Made by a program: the position numbers and the translations under genes. Below are positions 9,474 to 17,663 of a DNA stretch of 64,000 nucleotides, one piece after another. The DNA is taken from assembly GCF_002870965.1 (NCBI RefSeq), contig NZ_PHSO01000005.1, positions 372,001-436,000 on the forward strand, in the 5' to 3' direction. The notes beneath the pieces are model-generated. The model saw only the letters and a list, made by a program, of their open reading frames with translations, was not told where the DNA came from and did not search any database. Positions within the stretch are counted from its first letter, which is position 1; the number at the start of each line of letters is the position of its first letter. The DNA comes from Tsuneonella flava (GTDB lineage: Bacteria > Pseudomonadota > Alphaproteobacteria > Sphingomonadales > Sphingomonadaceae).

Positions 9474-10765
9474 GCGGGGAAACCCCGTCTTCCCTCGTGC
9501 GTTTCAGGCGCATGGGGGGCACGGCACCTGCAATCGACCGGGCGCGGACTATGCGCCGCACGGCAACCGGCATGTTGCTGGTGATGGCGGCGATTTTTGT
9601 CGCCAGCAGCCATTATCTGCATGTGCATCCCGCAGTGGGTTTCATACGCGCCTTTGCCGAAGCGGCGATGGTTGGCGGGCTGGCAGACTGGTTCGCCGTT
9701 ACTGCGCTGTTCCGCCGCCCGCTCGGCCTGCCGATCCCGCACACCGCGATCATCCCTGAAAACAAGGATCGTATCGCCGATACGATGGCGCAGTTTCTGC
9801 GTGACAATTTCCTGACGCCGACGGTGGTGGCCCGCCGGATGCAGGAAATGAATCTGGCGCGCGCGGTGGGCGACTATCTTGCGACACCGCCCGATAGCGC
9901 CAGTGGCGGTTCGCGCATTCGGGCGGGGGCGGCGGAGCTGCTGGCCGAATTCCTCGAATCGCTCGATCCCGAACGACTGGGTACGCAAGTGCGCGGCGGT
10001 CTGAAGGCAATGGCAGAGCGGGTCGAAGTCGCTCCGCTGCTTGGCCAGATGCTCGACGCGGCGATTGCCGACCGCAGGCATCTGCCGCTGATCGACGCCG
10101 CGATCCGCTGGACCGGCATCACTCTGGAAGCGAACGAGGATATGGTTCGTCAGATCATCCACGAACGCGCGAACGCGATCGTCCGGTGGACCGGACTGGA
10201 CGAGCGACTGGCAAATTCGGTGATCGACGGGCTGTATAAATTGCTGGCCGAAGTTCTGGTCGATCCGGCCCATCCGCTGCGGACCAAGCTCGATGAAGGG
10301 CTGGTATCGCTCGCCAGCGATTTGCGGCAGGATGAAAAGCTGCGCGCTAAGGTGGAGCAGGCGAAACGGGATCTGCTGGATAACCCGGCTGTGGCCGATT
10401 GGTGGCTGGGTGTGTGGGAACGGCTGCGCGCATCGCTGATCGCCGCTGCGCGCGACGGCAATGGCGCAATGTCGGGGCAACTGGGGCAGAGCATTGCCGA
10501 GCTGGGTGCGACATTGCAGCAGGACACCCGTCTGCAAGCGCAGATCAACCGTTTTGCCCGGCGCACGGCAGTGGGCATCGCCACCCGGTATGGCGGGCAG
10601 ATCGTGCAGCTCGTGTCGGAAACTGTGCGTCGCTGGGATGCCCGCACAGTGACTGACCGGATCGAAGGCGCGGTGGGGCGTGACTTGCAATTCATCCGCA
10701 TGAACGGCACTCTCGTTGGCGGGCTGGTCGGGGTGACCATCCATGCACTGGATATGTTGCTGTGA
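9470..10765 (+). CDS. DUF445 family membrane protein
   Basis: A 431-residue protein of the DUF445 (YjiN-like) family. One hydrophobic segment near residues 33-48 is followed by the family hallmark GGLADWFAVTALFRRPLGLPIPHTAIIP, here at about 68-95, and a long helical body (NKDRIADTMAQFLRDNFL, ELLAEFLESLDPERLG, repeated amphipathic helices), closing with GTLVGGLVGVTIHALDML as a second membrane segment. Function is unknown; the protein is probably anchored in the inner membrane with a large soluble domain. The GTG start at 9470 overlaps the RND stop codon, and its own stop overlaps the GNAT start, so translation is probably coupled. This ties it to the efflux operon, though a role in efflux is not shown. 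Confidence 0.88.
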   Translation: MSGETPSSLVRFRRMGGTAPAIDRARTMRRTATGMLLVMAAIFVASSHYLHVHPAVGFIRAFAEAAMVGGLADWFAVTALFRRPLGLPIPHTAIIPENKDRIADTMAQFLRDNFLTPTVVARRMQEMNLARAVGDYLATPPDSASGGSRIRAGAAELLAEFLESLDPERLGTQVRGGLKAMAERVEVAPLLGQMLDAAIADRRHLPLIDAAIRWTGITLEANEDMVRQIIHERANAIVRWTGLDERLANSVIDGLYKLLAEVLVDPAHPLRTKLDEGLVSLASDLRQDEKLRAKVEQAKRDLLDNPAVADWWLGVWERLRASLIAAARDGNGAMSGQLGQSIAELGATLQQDTRLQAQINRFARRTAVGIATRYGGQIVQLVSETVRRWDARTVTDRIEGAVGRDLQFIRMNGTLVGGLVGVTIHALDMLL

Positions 10766-11295
10766 CCGATACCGAACCGCTCCTCGTTACAGAGCGTCTG
10801 GAACTATGGCGGCCGCGCGCGGAAGACGAGCCGCAGATGTTCGCCATCATCTCCGATCCGCGCACCCATCGCTATCTCGGCCCGATGTCGAGCCGGGCCG
10901 ATCACTTCCTCCGCTTCCAACGGGGTGGGGGCAGTTGGTTCCTCCACGGTTACGGCAGTTTCATGGTCCGCTTGCGGGGAAAAGCCGAAGTGATCGGCAA
11001 TTGCGGGGTATTCCATTCCTGGCGCGGGTTGGGCGACGATTTCGACGATATGCCAGAATGCGGGTGGATTCTGTCCGCCGAATATGTCGGCCAGGGGATC
11101 GCGGGCGAAGCGATGCGTGCTGCGCTGACATGGTTCGACGAGGTGCATGGGCCACGCGATGTGGTCTGCATGATCGAACCGGGCAACGATCCGTCGATGA
11201 TGCTGGCGGGTAAACTGGGGTTTGCCAAAACCCGTCTGGCCGAACTGCCAGATGGGGTGCAAGTTCAGTTGTTCAGGCGGGACGCTGTCGGCTAG
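10762..11295 (+). CDS. GNAT family N-acetyltransferase
   Basis: A 177-residue acetyltransferase of the RimJ/RimL-like GNAT class. It opens with TERLELWRPRAEDEPQMFAI, has the acetyl-CoA-binding stretch ILSAEYVGQGIAGEAMRAAL (the QxxGxxG-type loop) at about 105-124, and ends with the typical NDPSMMLAGKLGF alpha4-beta7 region. Such enzymes acetylate N-terminal amines or small molecules. The GTG start at 10762 overlaps the DUF445 stop codon (GTGA). It is the last gene of the overlapping four-gene efflux operon. Confidence 0.88.
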   Translation: MTDTEPLLVTERLELWRPRAEDEPQMFAIISDPRTHRYLGPMSSRADHFLRFQRGGGSWFLHGYGSFMVRLRGKAEVIGNCGVFHSWRGLGDDFDDMPECGWILSAEYVGQGIAGEAMRAALTWFDEVHGPRDVVCMIEPGNDPSMMLAGKLGFAKTRLAELPDGVQVQLFRRDAVG

Positions 11296-11460
11296 CGGAC
11301 CGTATCGGGTGGCGATGGTGCGGTTGTCAGGCAGGCTGAAATCAACCTCTCAAGGTCATGCCACCCTATCGGCATCTGAAAGAACGCGGAAGCGGGTGAG
11401 GCCCGGTTACCAGTTTGAACGCAGAAAACGGGAAGGCCCGGCCTACAGCTATCCCTAAAG

Positions 11461-11482
11461 ACTCCACTTCAACAGATGGAGT
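11461..11482 (+). promoter_or_regulatory. Hairpin that covers the ribosome site of the SDR gene
   Basis: ACTCCA (11461-11466) pairs perfectly with TGGAGT (11477-11482) around a 10-base loop. The GGAG at 11478-11481 is the natural Shine-Dalgarno for the ATG at 11489, seven bases away. In RNA the hairpin would hide the ribosome site; as DNA it could be an operator. A 6-bp stem is near the limit of significance. Confidence 0.25.
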
Positions 11483-11488
11483 TGCAGA

Positions 11489-12241
11489 ATGAGGCTGATA
11501 GAGGGCAAGGTTGCCATAGTTACCGGGGCGAGTTCAGGAATAGGCCGGGCGGCAGCAACATTGTTTGCCGCGCACGGGGCGGCGGTGGTTCTGGTTGCAC
11601 GCCGACAGGATCGCCTGGATCAATTGGTCGATGAAATCGTCGAATCCGGCGGGCATGCAATGGCTGTCGCAGGCGATGTCACGGACGAGCGCACACATCG
11701 TGAAGCAGTGACTGTCGCTCAATCCGCCTTTGGTGGCCTGGATATCGCGTTCAACAATGCGGGGACAGTCGGTGCCATGTCGTCACTCGCAGAAATGGAA
11801 CTTCAGCAATGGTCGGATGTGCTGGCGACAAATCTGACAGCCGCATTTCTGGGCGCACGTGCACAGATTCCGGCGATGCAGGCGCGCGGAGCGGGAACGC
11901 TGATCTTTACTGGCAGCTTCGTGGGCACCAGTGCCGGTTTGCCGGGGATGGCCGCATATGGCGCGGCGAAAGCTGGCCTCATGGGCCTGGTACGAGGGAT
12001 AACGGCAGATTACAGCGCAACGGGAATCCGGGCCAACGCACTTCTGCCCGGAGGGACAGCGACCGAAATGGCCGGCGATGCCGAACAACGCCAATGGGCT
12101 GCTGGCCTTCATGCCATGAAACGGATCGCTGAACCCGAGGAGATCGCACAGGCGGCGCTCTTCCTGGCCAGCGATATGTCGAGCTTCGTCACAGGTTCAG
12201 CCTTGTGGGCCGATGGTGGAAACGCGGCGGTGAAGATCTGA
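11489..12241 (+). CDS. SDR family NAD(P)-dependent oxidoreductase
   Basis: A 250-residue classical short-chain dehydrogenase/reductase. The cofactor loop TGASSGIG is at residues 11-18, NNAG at about 90-93, the catalytic serine in FTGSFVG, and the YxxxK pair in MAAYGAAKAG. A C-terminal FVTGSALWADGG matches the family's end. The acidic residue after strand beta2 is replaced by RRQDR, suggesting NADP preference. The substrate is unknown. It is a single gene with 190 bases of leader and is preceded by a small hairpin over its ribosome site. Confidence 0.92.
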   Translation: MRLIEGKVAIVTGASSGIGRAAATLFAAHGAAVVLVARRQDRLDQLVDEIVESGGHAMAVAGDVTDERTHREAVTVAQSAFGGLDIAFNNAGTVGAMSSLAEMELQQWSDVLATNLTAAFLGARAQIPAMQARGAGTLIFTGSFVGTSAGLPGMAAYGAAKAGLMGLVRGITADYSATGIRANALLPGGTATEMAGDAEQRQWAAGLHAMKRIAEPEEIAQAALFLASDMSSFVTGSALWADGGNAAVKI

Positions 12242-12397
12242 CGATGCAGGTGTCGCCTACGAAAAGCGAAATGCCGCATTCGTTCAACTTGGTGATTTGC
12301 CTGAGCCAAGGTATCTACGCGATCTGCCAGCGATAATGTTTGGGCGCCGTCCGTTGTTAACGCGACCCATAGGGCGGGGATTGAGGGGGAGAGAGCG

Positions 12398-13417
12398 ATG
12401 CAGCATCAGATGGGAACCGGGGATCTGCTTGATGCCCACGGGCGCTTGATTGAACGCGGCTGGGCCCGATCCGAAGTGCGCCGCTACGACCGCTCCGCCA
12501 TCGCGGCGAGCGGGTGGCGGATCAAGGAGTGGGATTACTACTGCATTGCAGACGACGATCACGCTCTGGCGCTGACTGTCGCGGATAATGGCTATCTTGG
12601 TTTTCTCGGGCTTTCGTGGATGGATTTGCGCGCAGGGACAGCGGAAAGCCACGGTGCCATGCGGGCGTTTCCGTTCGGGCGGATGCGTTTGCCGCCCAGC
12701 GCCGAGGCGGGCGATATCGATCAGCAGCAAGGCGATACCCGTATCGCTTTTCACCATGAGCGCGGCGGTCGCCGCCTCTCTTTTTCGGCACCGGGATTTG
12801 CCGGGGGCAAAGGGTTATCAGGCGAGATTTGGCTGGAACAACCGGCAGACGATCGGATGGTGATCGCGACCCCGTTCGCCAGTGCGCCCAAGGCATTCTA
12901 CTACAATCAGAAAATCAATTGTATGCCCGCAACGGGCGAGGTGGTGCTGGGCGATGAGCATATCGCGTTTTCGCCTGCCGCTGCCTTTGCCGTGCTCGAC
13001 TGGGGCCGGGGCGTGTGGACCTGGGACAATACCTGGTACTGGGGCTCAGCTTCCGGCCTGCACGAAGGGCGCAGGTTTGGGTTCAACATCGGTTATGGCT
13101 TTGGCGATACCACGGCGGCGAGCGAGAACATGCTGTTCCTCGATGGCCGCGCGCACAAATTGGGGGAAGTGACCTTCCACTTGCCCGACGGGGCGCTGGA
13201 TGCCGCCAACTGGCACTCCACCAGCGACGACGGGCGGTTCGAAATGGAGTTCGCCCCGATCGTCGATCGCAGCAGCCGGGCCGCGCTGGGCCCGATCCTG
13301 TCCGATCAGCATCAGGTGTTCGGGCGATACGCGGGTCGCGCGGTACTCGACGATGGCACCGCGCTCGATATCAGCGGGCTGACTGGTTTCGCAGAACGAG
13401 TGCACAACCGCTGGTGA
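12398..13417 (+). CDS. DUF2804 domain-containing protein
   Basis: A 339-residue protein with the DUF2804 layout: N-terminal GDLLDAHGRLIERGWAR, the segment KEWDYYCIADDD, a central FYYNQKINCMPATGEV and WDNTWYWGSASG, and a C-terminal QVFGRYAGRAVLDDGT. The family is uncharacterised and resembles lipocalin-like or tocopherol-cyclase-like beta folds. There is no signal peptide or membrane helix, so it is probably cytoplasmic. The ATG at 12398 follows a purine-rich GGGGGAGAGAGCG. It converges on the TonB-domain gene, with 28 bases between stop codons. Confidence 0.87.
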   Translation: MQHQMGTGDLLDAHGRLIERGWARSEVRRYDRSAIAASGWRIKEWDYYCIADDDHALALTVADNGYLGFLGLSWMDLRAGTAESHGAMRAFPFGRMRLPPSAEAGDIDQQQGDTRIAFHHERGGRRLSFSAPGFAGGKGLSGEIWLEQPADDRMVIATPFASAPKAFYYNQKINCMPATGEVVLGDEHIAFSPAAAFAVLDWGRGVWTWDNTWYWGSASGLHEGRRFGFNIGYGFGDTTAASENMLFLDGRAHKLGEVTFHLPDGALDAANWHSTSDDGRFEMEFAPIVDRSSRAALGPILSDQHQVFGRYAGRAVLDDGTALDISGLTGFAERVHNRW

Positions 13418-13423
13418 GGCAGT

Positions 13424-13443
13424 TAGGGTTGTTGCTCACCCTA
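13424..13443. terminator. Weak hairpin between convergent genes
   Basis: TAGGGT (13424-13429) pairs with ACCCTA (13438-13443) around an 8-base loop, in the 28-base gap between the convergent DUF2804 and TonB-domain genes. It has no good T-run in either direction, so it is only a candidate bidirectional terminator. Confidence 0.28.
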
Positions 13444-13445
13444 TT

Positions 13446-14360
13446 CTAACGTCCCGCTACGAATCTAACTGTATTGCGCCAGTACGAAGCGATGGCTTTA
13501 CCGTCCCGCGTGTGGGCCGGTTCGAATCGCGCGCGTTTCATCAGCGCCTTGCATACAGCCCTGTCGAACCCCTCGGGTCGGCTCGATTGCTGAATATGAC
13601 ACTGGGTCGGCTTGCCATCGGCATCGACGCTGAGCCGGAACTGGATAATTCCTTGCGCGCCGCGGGCCAGAAGGTGTGACGGGTAATCTGCCGAAGTTAG
13701 CCACTTGTTGGGCGATTTAGTCGGGATAGGAAGATTGGCAAGCTGGCGATGAGCGGCCACATCAATACCCCAGTGAGTCATCAATTCATCGGTGCATTTA
13801 CGCATAGCGGCCATCGGCTGCCCCATTGAACCGAGTTCGATATGCACCGGTGCGCGCGCTTTCTGGCGGACTTCCAGCCACTGGATAGCGGCCTCTTCAT
13901 CCGCTGCTGGCGGGGTCTGTAAGTCTCGCAGAGTATTTGCCGCGTGTTCCTCGTAATTGTCGTTGTCGTCCCGTTTCAGCAGATGCGCGGAACTGCCGAA
14001 CAGAGCGGGTTTAAAAGTGCCGAGCGAACCAGCCATGAAACCGCGATTCAGCGATCCTCCGTCAGGCCCGAAAGCCATTGTTATATGGTCGGCCGAGAAG
14101 TGGGTTAGTGGTTTGCCCGCAACGGCAAGGTGAAATGAATTGCCCGATTCGAACCGCGATATTGTCACAGCCACCCTATCATCGCCAGTCCCGAAAAAAC
14201 GAGCGAGTTTGCAGCTATCGTCGGCATAATTGAGGTTCCACTTCGATGAAGGGGACAGGAGCAGTGGTTCCTTTTCCTTCGCCAGTGACGCGTGAAATGG
14301 TGCCAGACACAATGCACACGCGATTACACCTTTGCCCAAGGACGCGAACACGATTTTCAT
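13446..14360 (-). CDS. Secreted protein with TonB-like C-terminal domain (copy B)
   Basis: A 304-residue protein with a Sec signal peptide (MKIVFASLGKGVIACALCLA, cleavage near HASLA) and no anchoring helix. The N-terminal 200 residues contain the block WNLNYADDSCKLARFFGTG, shared with the next gene upstream. The C-terminal 90 residues are TonB-like: WLTSADYPSHLLARGAQGII, FRLSVDADGKPTQCHIQQSS, CKALMKRARFEPA, ASYWRNTVRF. Classical TonB has a membrane anchor and a proline-rich spanner; both are missing, so this is probably a free periplasmic protein. The ATG at 14360 follows GGGGGG eight bases upstream. It lies 120 bases downstream of its paralogue in the same direction. Function is unknown. Confidence 0.85.
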   Translation of the reverse strand: MKIVFASLGKGVIACALCLAPFHASLAKEKEPLLLSPSSKWNLNYADDSCKLARFFGTGDDRVAVTISRFESGNSFHLAVAGKPLTHFSADHITMAFGPDGGSLNRGFMAGSLGTFKPALFGSSAHLLKRDDNDNYEEHAANTLRDLQTPPAADEEAAIQWLEVRQKARAPVHIELGSMGQPMAAMRKCTDELMTHWGIDVAAHRQLANLPIPTKSPNKWLTSADYPSHLLARGAQGIIQFRLSVDADGKPTQCHIQQSSRPEGFDRAVCKALMKRARFEPAHTRDGKAIASYWRNTVRFVAGR

Positions 14361-14480
14361 AAGACCCCCCACTGTTGCGCGTTGTCCCCCCTTCCAATTG
14401 GACCATCGTCCAGTGACGTGGGAACGAAATTCACATTATCCTTCGTCGCCCCGGATATGATCCGGAGCCCTGCTGTTCAT

Positions 14481-15359
14481 TTAACGCCGCATCTTGAATC
14501 TAACGGCGGATTGGAAATAGGACGCGATCGGCTGACCATTCGCATCGAGTGCGGGTTCGAAGCGGGCGTTTTTCATCATTGCCCGGCACACGGTGTCTGC
14601 GAACTCATCGGGCTTGGTGGCCTTCTGAATATGGCAGGCAGTCGCCCGCCCTTGCGCGTCGACATTGAGCCGGAATTGTACCAACCCCTGCTTGCCGGCG
14701 AAGCGGGCCATTGCGGGATAGTCGGCGCTATCGATCCATTTGCCGGGTGAGGATATCGGTGACACGCGACGGGTCAGGTGGTCGTGCTTTTCGACATCGA
14801 TGCCCCAATGCGTCACCAGTTCGCGCGTGCATTTCCGCAGCGACGCCATCGGAGCGGACATATCGCCCAGTTTGAGCACCAGATTGCGTTTGCCCGGCAT
14901 GTGCAATGTGAGTGTATCGACATCGCTGAACTGCTTTTCGCCGATCGTGTCGTAATCGGTAAATGTACGAACCGCAGACTCTTCGTTGACATTCTGATCC
15001 GGGTGTAGGGTTGCCATGATCGCCGGTTCCAGCTTCCCCAGATTGCCGAGCGTATAGGTGATTTCCTTGGTGGGTCCGGCGGGCGAAAATGCGATGTCCA
15101 TTTTCTCAGAACGCGAAGCCCACTTCAGCGGCTGGCCCGCAACGACCATAAACAGCGATGCCGATGGCTCATACCGTTCGACAAAGAATGCGGTCTCGGT
15201 TTTGCCCTCTCCGAACATTTTGGAAAGGCGGCAGCTATCGTCGTCGTATCGGACATTCCACGGCGATGCCGGTTCTAGCACCACCGGTGTCGGGGCGGCG
15301 TGGGCCGGTGCGGTCACTGCACAGGAAAACGCTGCAACAATGCCGATAATATAACGCAT
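14481..15359 (-). CDS. Secreted protein with TonB-like C-terminal domain (copy A)
   Basis: A 292-residue paralogue of the downstream gene. Signal peptide MRYIIGIVAAFSCAVTAPAHA, then a block WNVRYDDDSCRLSKMFGEGK, a middle region with CTRELVTHWGIDVEKHD (copy B: CTDELMTHWGIDVAAHR), and a TonB-like C-terminus (WIDSADYPAMARFAGKQGLV, CHIQKATKPDEF, CRAMMKNARFEPA). Paired cysteines are conserved between the copies, suggesting disulfides in the periplasm. The start codon lies three bases after the T-run of the hairpin that follows etfA, and the only usable Shine-Dalgarno (GGGGG) is inside that hairpin. The role may be in envelope protein interaction; I cannot assign one. Confidence 0.86.
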   Translation of the reverse strand: MRYIIGIVAAFSCAVTAPAHAAPTPVVLEPASPWNVRYDDDSCRLSKMFGEGKTETAFFVERYEPSASLFMVVAGQPLKWASRSEKMDIAFSPAGPTKEITYTLGNLGKLEPAIMATLHPDQNVNEESAVRTFTDYDTIGEKQFSDVDTLTLHMPGKRNLVLKLGDMSAPMASLRKCTRELVTHWGIDVEKHDHLTRRVSPISSPGKWIDSADYPAMARFAGKQGLVQFRLNVDAQGRATACHIQKATKPDEFADTVCRAMMKNARFEPALDANGQPIASYFQSAVRFKMRR

Positions 15360-15362
15360 AAG

Positions 15363-15399
15363 AAAAACCCCCTGCCGGACAGTATCCGACAGAGGGTTT
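15363..15399 (-). terminator. Intrinsic terminator after etfA, overlapping the next gene's ribosome site
   Basis: Read on the minus strand, AAACCCTCTGTCGGA (15399-15385) pairs with TCCGGCAGGGGGTTT (15379-15365), with two G-U wobbles and a TACTG loop, followed by more T residues. It lies 22 bases after the etfA stop and fits an intrinsic terminator. The GGGGG of its 3' arm is also eight bases upstream of the ATG at 15359. Confidence 0.78.
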
Positions 15400-15420
15400 C
15401 ACATATAGACTGCCGATTGA

Positions 15421-16350
15421 CTAGAGCTTTTCGGTCAGCTCCGGCACGGCCTTGAACAAATCGGCCACCAGACCGATGTCGGCAACCTGGAAGATCGGCG
15501 CGTCTTCATCCTTGTTGATGGCGATGATGGTTTTGGAATCCTTCATCCCGGCAAGATGCTGGATCGCGCCACTGATGCCGATCGCGATGTAGACTTCGGG
15601 TGCCACGATCTTGCCGGTCTGGCCGACCTGAAAATCGTTGGGGACATAGCCCGCATCGACTGCCGCGCGCGATGCGCCAACGCCCGCGCCCAGCTTGTCT
15701 GCCAGCGGGAAGATGTATTCCTTGAACGTATCGGCATCTTTCAACGCGCGGCCGCCCGAAACGATCACCTTCGCGCTGGTCAGTTCGGGGCGTTCGCTCT
15801 TGGCGATTTCGCTGCCGACGAAGCTGCTGGTGCCCGCATCGCCGGGGCCGCTGACTGCCTCGACCGTGCCGCTGCCGCCTTCGGCTGCGGCCTTGTCGAA
15901 TGCAGTGCCGCGCACTGTGATGACGAGCTTGGTATCGCTCGATTCGACAGTGGCGATGGCGTTCCCAGCATAAATCGGGCGAGTGAAGGTCTTGTCGCCT
16001 TCGATCCCGATAATGTCGGAAATCTGCATCACGTCGAGCTGTGCGGCGACGCGCGGAGCGATGTTCTTGCCGGTGGTGGTGGCAGGCGCAAGGAACGCGT
16101 CGTGCGATTCCATCAGCGATGCGACCAGCGGGGCGACGTTTTCAGCCAGCTGATGTTCGTAAGCCGCGTCGTCGGCCAGGTGGACTTTGCCCACGCCAGC
16201 GATCTTGGCAGCTTCATCGGCCACAGCGGCGCAGCCCGAACCTGCGACGAGCAGGTGAACTTCGCCCAGCTTGGCAGCGGCGGTAACGGTGGAGAGCGTG
16301 GCGTCCTTCACCGAAGCGTTGTCGTGTTCGACCAGAACCAGAGTTTTCAT
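15421..16350 (-). CDS. etfA: Electron transfer flavoprotein subunit alpha
   Basis: A 309-residue FAD-binding subunit of the ETF heterodimer, which carries electrons from acyl-CoA and other dehydrogenases to the quinone pool through ETF:ubiquinone oxidoreductase. The N-terminus [18 protein letters not shown] and the C-terminal FAD domain are characteristic: [31 protein letters not shown] and [17 protein letters not shown]. Length is normal. The start has AGGAAG upstream. It is the second gene of the etfBA operon, 39 bases after etfB, and is closed by a clear hairpin terminator. No dehydrogenase or ETF-QO gene lies in the window. Confidence 0.97.
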   Translation of the reverse strand: MKTLVLVEHDNASVKDATLSTVTAAAKLGEVHLLVAGSGCAAVADEAAKIAGVGKVHLADDAAYEHQLAENVAPLVASLMESHDAFLAPATTTGKNIAPRVAAQLDVMQISDIIGIEGDKTFTRPIYAGNAIATVESSDTKLVITVRGTAFDKAAAEGGSGTVEAVSGPGDAGTSSFVGSEIAKSERPELTSAKVIVSGGRALKDADTFKEYIFPLADKLGAGVGASRAAVDAGYVPNDFQVGQTGKIVAPEVYIAIGISGAIQHLAGMKDSKTIIAINKDEDAPIFQVADIGLVADLFKAVPELTEKL

Positions 16351-16389
16351 GGGGTTCTTCCTTGAATGGGGTTGCTTGCGGTGGCGGGA

Positions 16390-17136
16390 TCAGGCGATCC
16401 CGAGCGCCTTGATCTTAGCGACCAGCTCATCGACATCGGCGACCTTCACACCGGCCTGACGGACCGGCGGTTCAGCCACTTTCAGCGTTTTGAGCCGCGG
16501 CGCGGTATCGACGCCGTAATCGGCCGGGGTCTTGGTATCGAGCGGCTTGCTCTTCGCCTTCATGATGTTCGGCAGCGAGGCATAGCGCGGTTCGTTCAGG
16601 CGCAGGTCGGTGGTGACGATTGCGGGCATCGTCAGCTTCACCGTTTCCAGACCGCCATCGATTTCGCGCTTCACGATCACGCTGTCGCCATCGACCTCCA
16701 CCGTGTTGGCGAAAGTGCCCTGCGGACGGCCCAGCAGCGCGGCGAGCATCTGGCCGGTCTGGTTCGAATCGTCGTCGATCGCCTGCTTGCCCAGAATTAC
16801 CAGACCGGGCGTTTCCGCCTCGACGATGGCTTTCAGGATCTTGGCTACAGCCAGCGGTTCGACTTCGTCGTCGGTCTGCACCAGAATCGCGCGGTCGGCA
16901 CCCATCGCCAGCGCGGTACGTAGCGTTTCCTGCGCCTTGGCAGGGCCAACCGAAACGGCGACGACTTCTTCCGCCTTGCCCGCTTCCTTGATTCGCAGCG
17001 CTTCTTCCACGGCGATTTCATCGAACGGGTTCATGCTCATCTTCACGTTGGCCAGATCGACCCCCGTGCCATCCGCCTTCACCCGCGGCTTTACGTTGTA
17101 ATCGATCACCCGTTTGACGGGGACGAGGATTTTCAT
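16390..17136 (-). CDS. etfB: Electron transfer flavoprotein subunit beta
   Basis: A 248-residue AMP-binding subunit partnering EtfA. It starts [20 protein letters not shown] and shows the ETF beta signature in the region [20 protein letters not shown] near residues 188-207; [17 protein letters not shown] near 37-53 is also conserved. Length is typical. AAGGAAGAGATGCG precedes the start, giving a strong ribosome site. First gene of the etfBA pair, which are translated in order on the minus strand. The divergence from fixation-type FixA is supported by the compact length and aerobic gene neighbours. Confidence 0.97.
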   Translation of the reverse strand: MKILVPVKRVIDYNVKPRVKADGTGVDLANVKMSMNPFDEIAVEEALRIKEAGKAEEVVAVSVGPAKAQETLRTALAMGADRAILVQTDDEVEPLAVAKILKAIVEAETPGLVILGKQAIDDDSNQTGQMLAALLGRPQGTFANTVEVDGDSVIVKREIDGGLETVKLTMPAIVTTDLRLNEPRYASLPNIMKAKSKPLDTKTPADYGVDTAPRLKTLKVAEPPVRQAGVKVADVDELVAKIKALGIA

Positions 17137-17201
17137 CGCATCTCTTCCTTCTTCGGAGGGCTGGGAATTGCTTCCGACCCTATCTCACCTTTACGTAAGC
17201 G

Positions 17202-17645
17202 TCAATTGCAGTTGGCGCGGGCGAATTCTTCCAGCAATGGCCCAAAATCAGGCAGATCGGGCTGTGTGGCGTAACTGTGGGGAGAACCTGTCTGGGCCCA
17301 GGGCAGCTTTTCCTGCGTCCAGCATTCGATGTATGGCGGATCGTCGTGGATGCGATCCAGCGTCGCTGTGCGGATATTCACCAGATCGCCCAGCGATTGC
17401 AGTGGGGTATAGAGCCAGGTTTTGCAGAAATCGCAGAACCGATGTTCGGTCTCGGCGCGCAGGCCGCCGATCGCCGTTTCCCCTTCAACCAGTCGAAACC
17501 GGGAAAGCGGAGTCAGAGTCGAGAGCGAAAATGCCGAACTGGTCATCAGCTGGCACCCCCGGCAATGGCAGGCGGCAGTGAGCAGGACCGGGCCGTCGAA
17601 GGCGTATTTCACCTTCCCGCAACGGCATTGTCCGGTCGTGCTCAT
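17202..17645 (-). CDS. GFA family zinc protein
   Basis: A 147-residue protein of the GFA (glutathione-dependent formaldehyde-activating, CENP-V/Gfa) family. Zinc-binding cysteines are visible in [10 protein letters not shown] (residues 6-15), [10 protein letters not shown] (about 26-35) and [10 protein letters not shown] (about 69-78), which is the full CxC/CxxC set. Members bind zinc and sometimes glutathione; the founding formaldehyde activity is disputed, so no reaction is assigned. It lies 18 bases downstream of sucC on the same strand and may be co-transcribed with it, although no metabolic link is obvious. Confidence 0.9.
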   Translation of the reverse strand: MSTTGQCRCGKVKYAFDGPVLLTAACHCRGCQLMTSSAFSLSTLTPLSRFRLVEGETAIGGLRAETEHRFCDFCKTWLYTPLQSLGDLVNIRTATLDRIHDDPPYIECWTQEKLPWAQTGSPHSYATQPDLPDFGPLLEEFARANCN

Positions 17646-17663
17646 CTGCGTTCCTTTTCCGTG

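Noticed and set aside
14450-14472. CCGGATATGATCCGG palindrome between the TonB-domain paralogues
   Set aside because: Short, common restriction-type palindrome with no second copy in a regulatory position; not enough to call a site.
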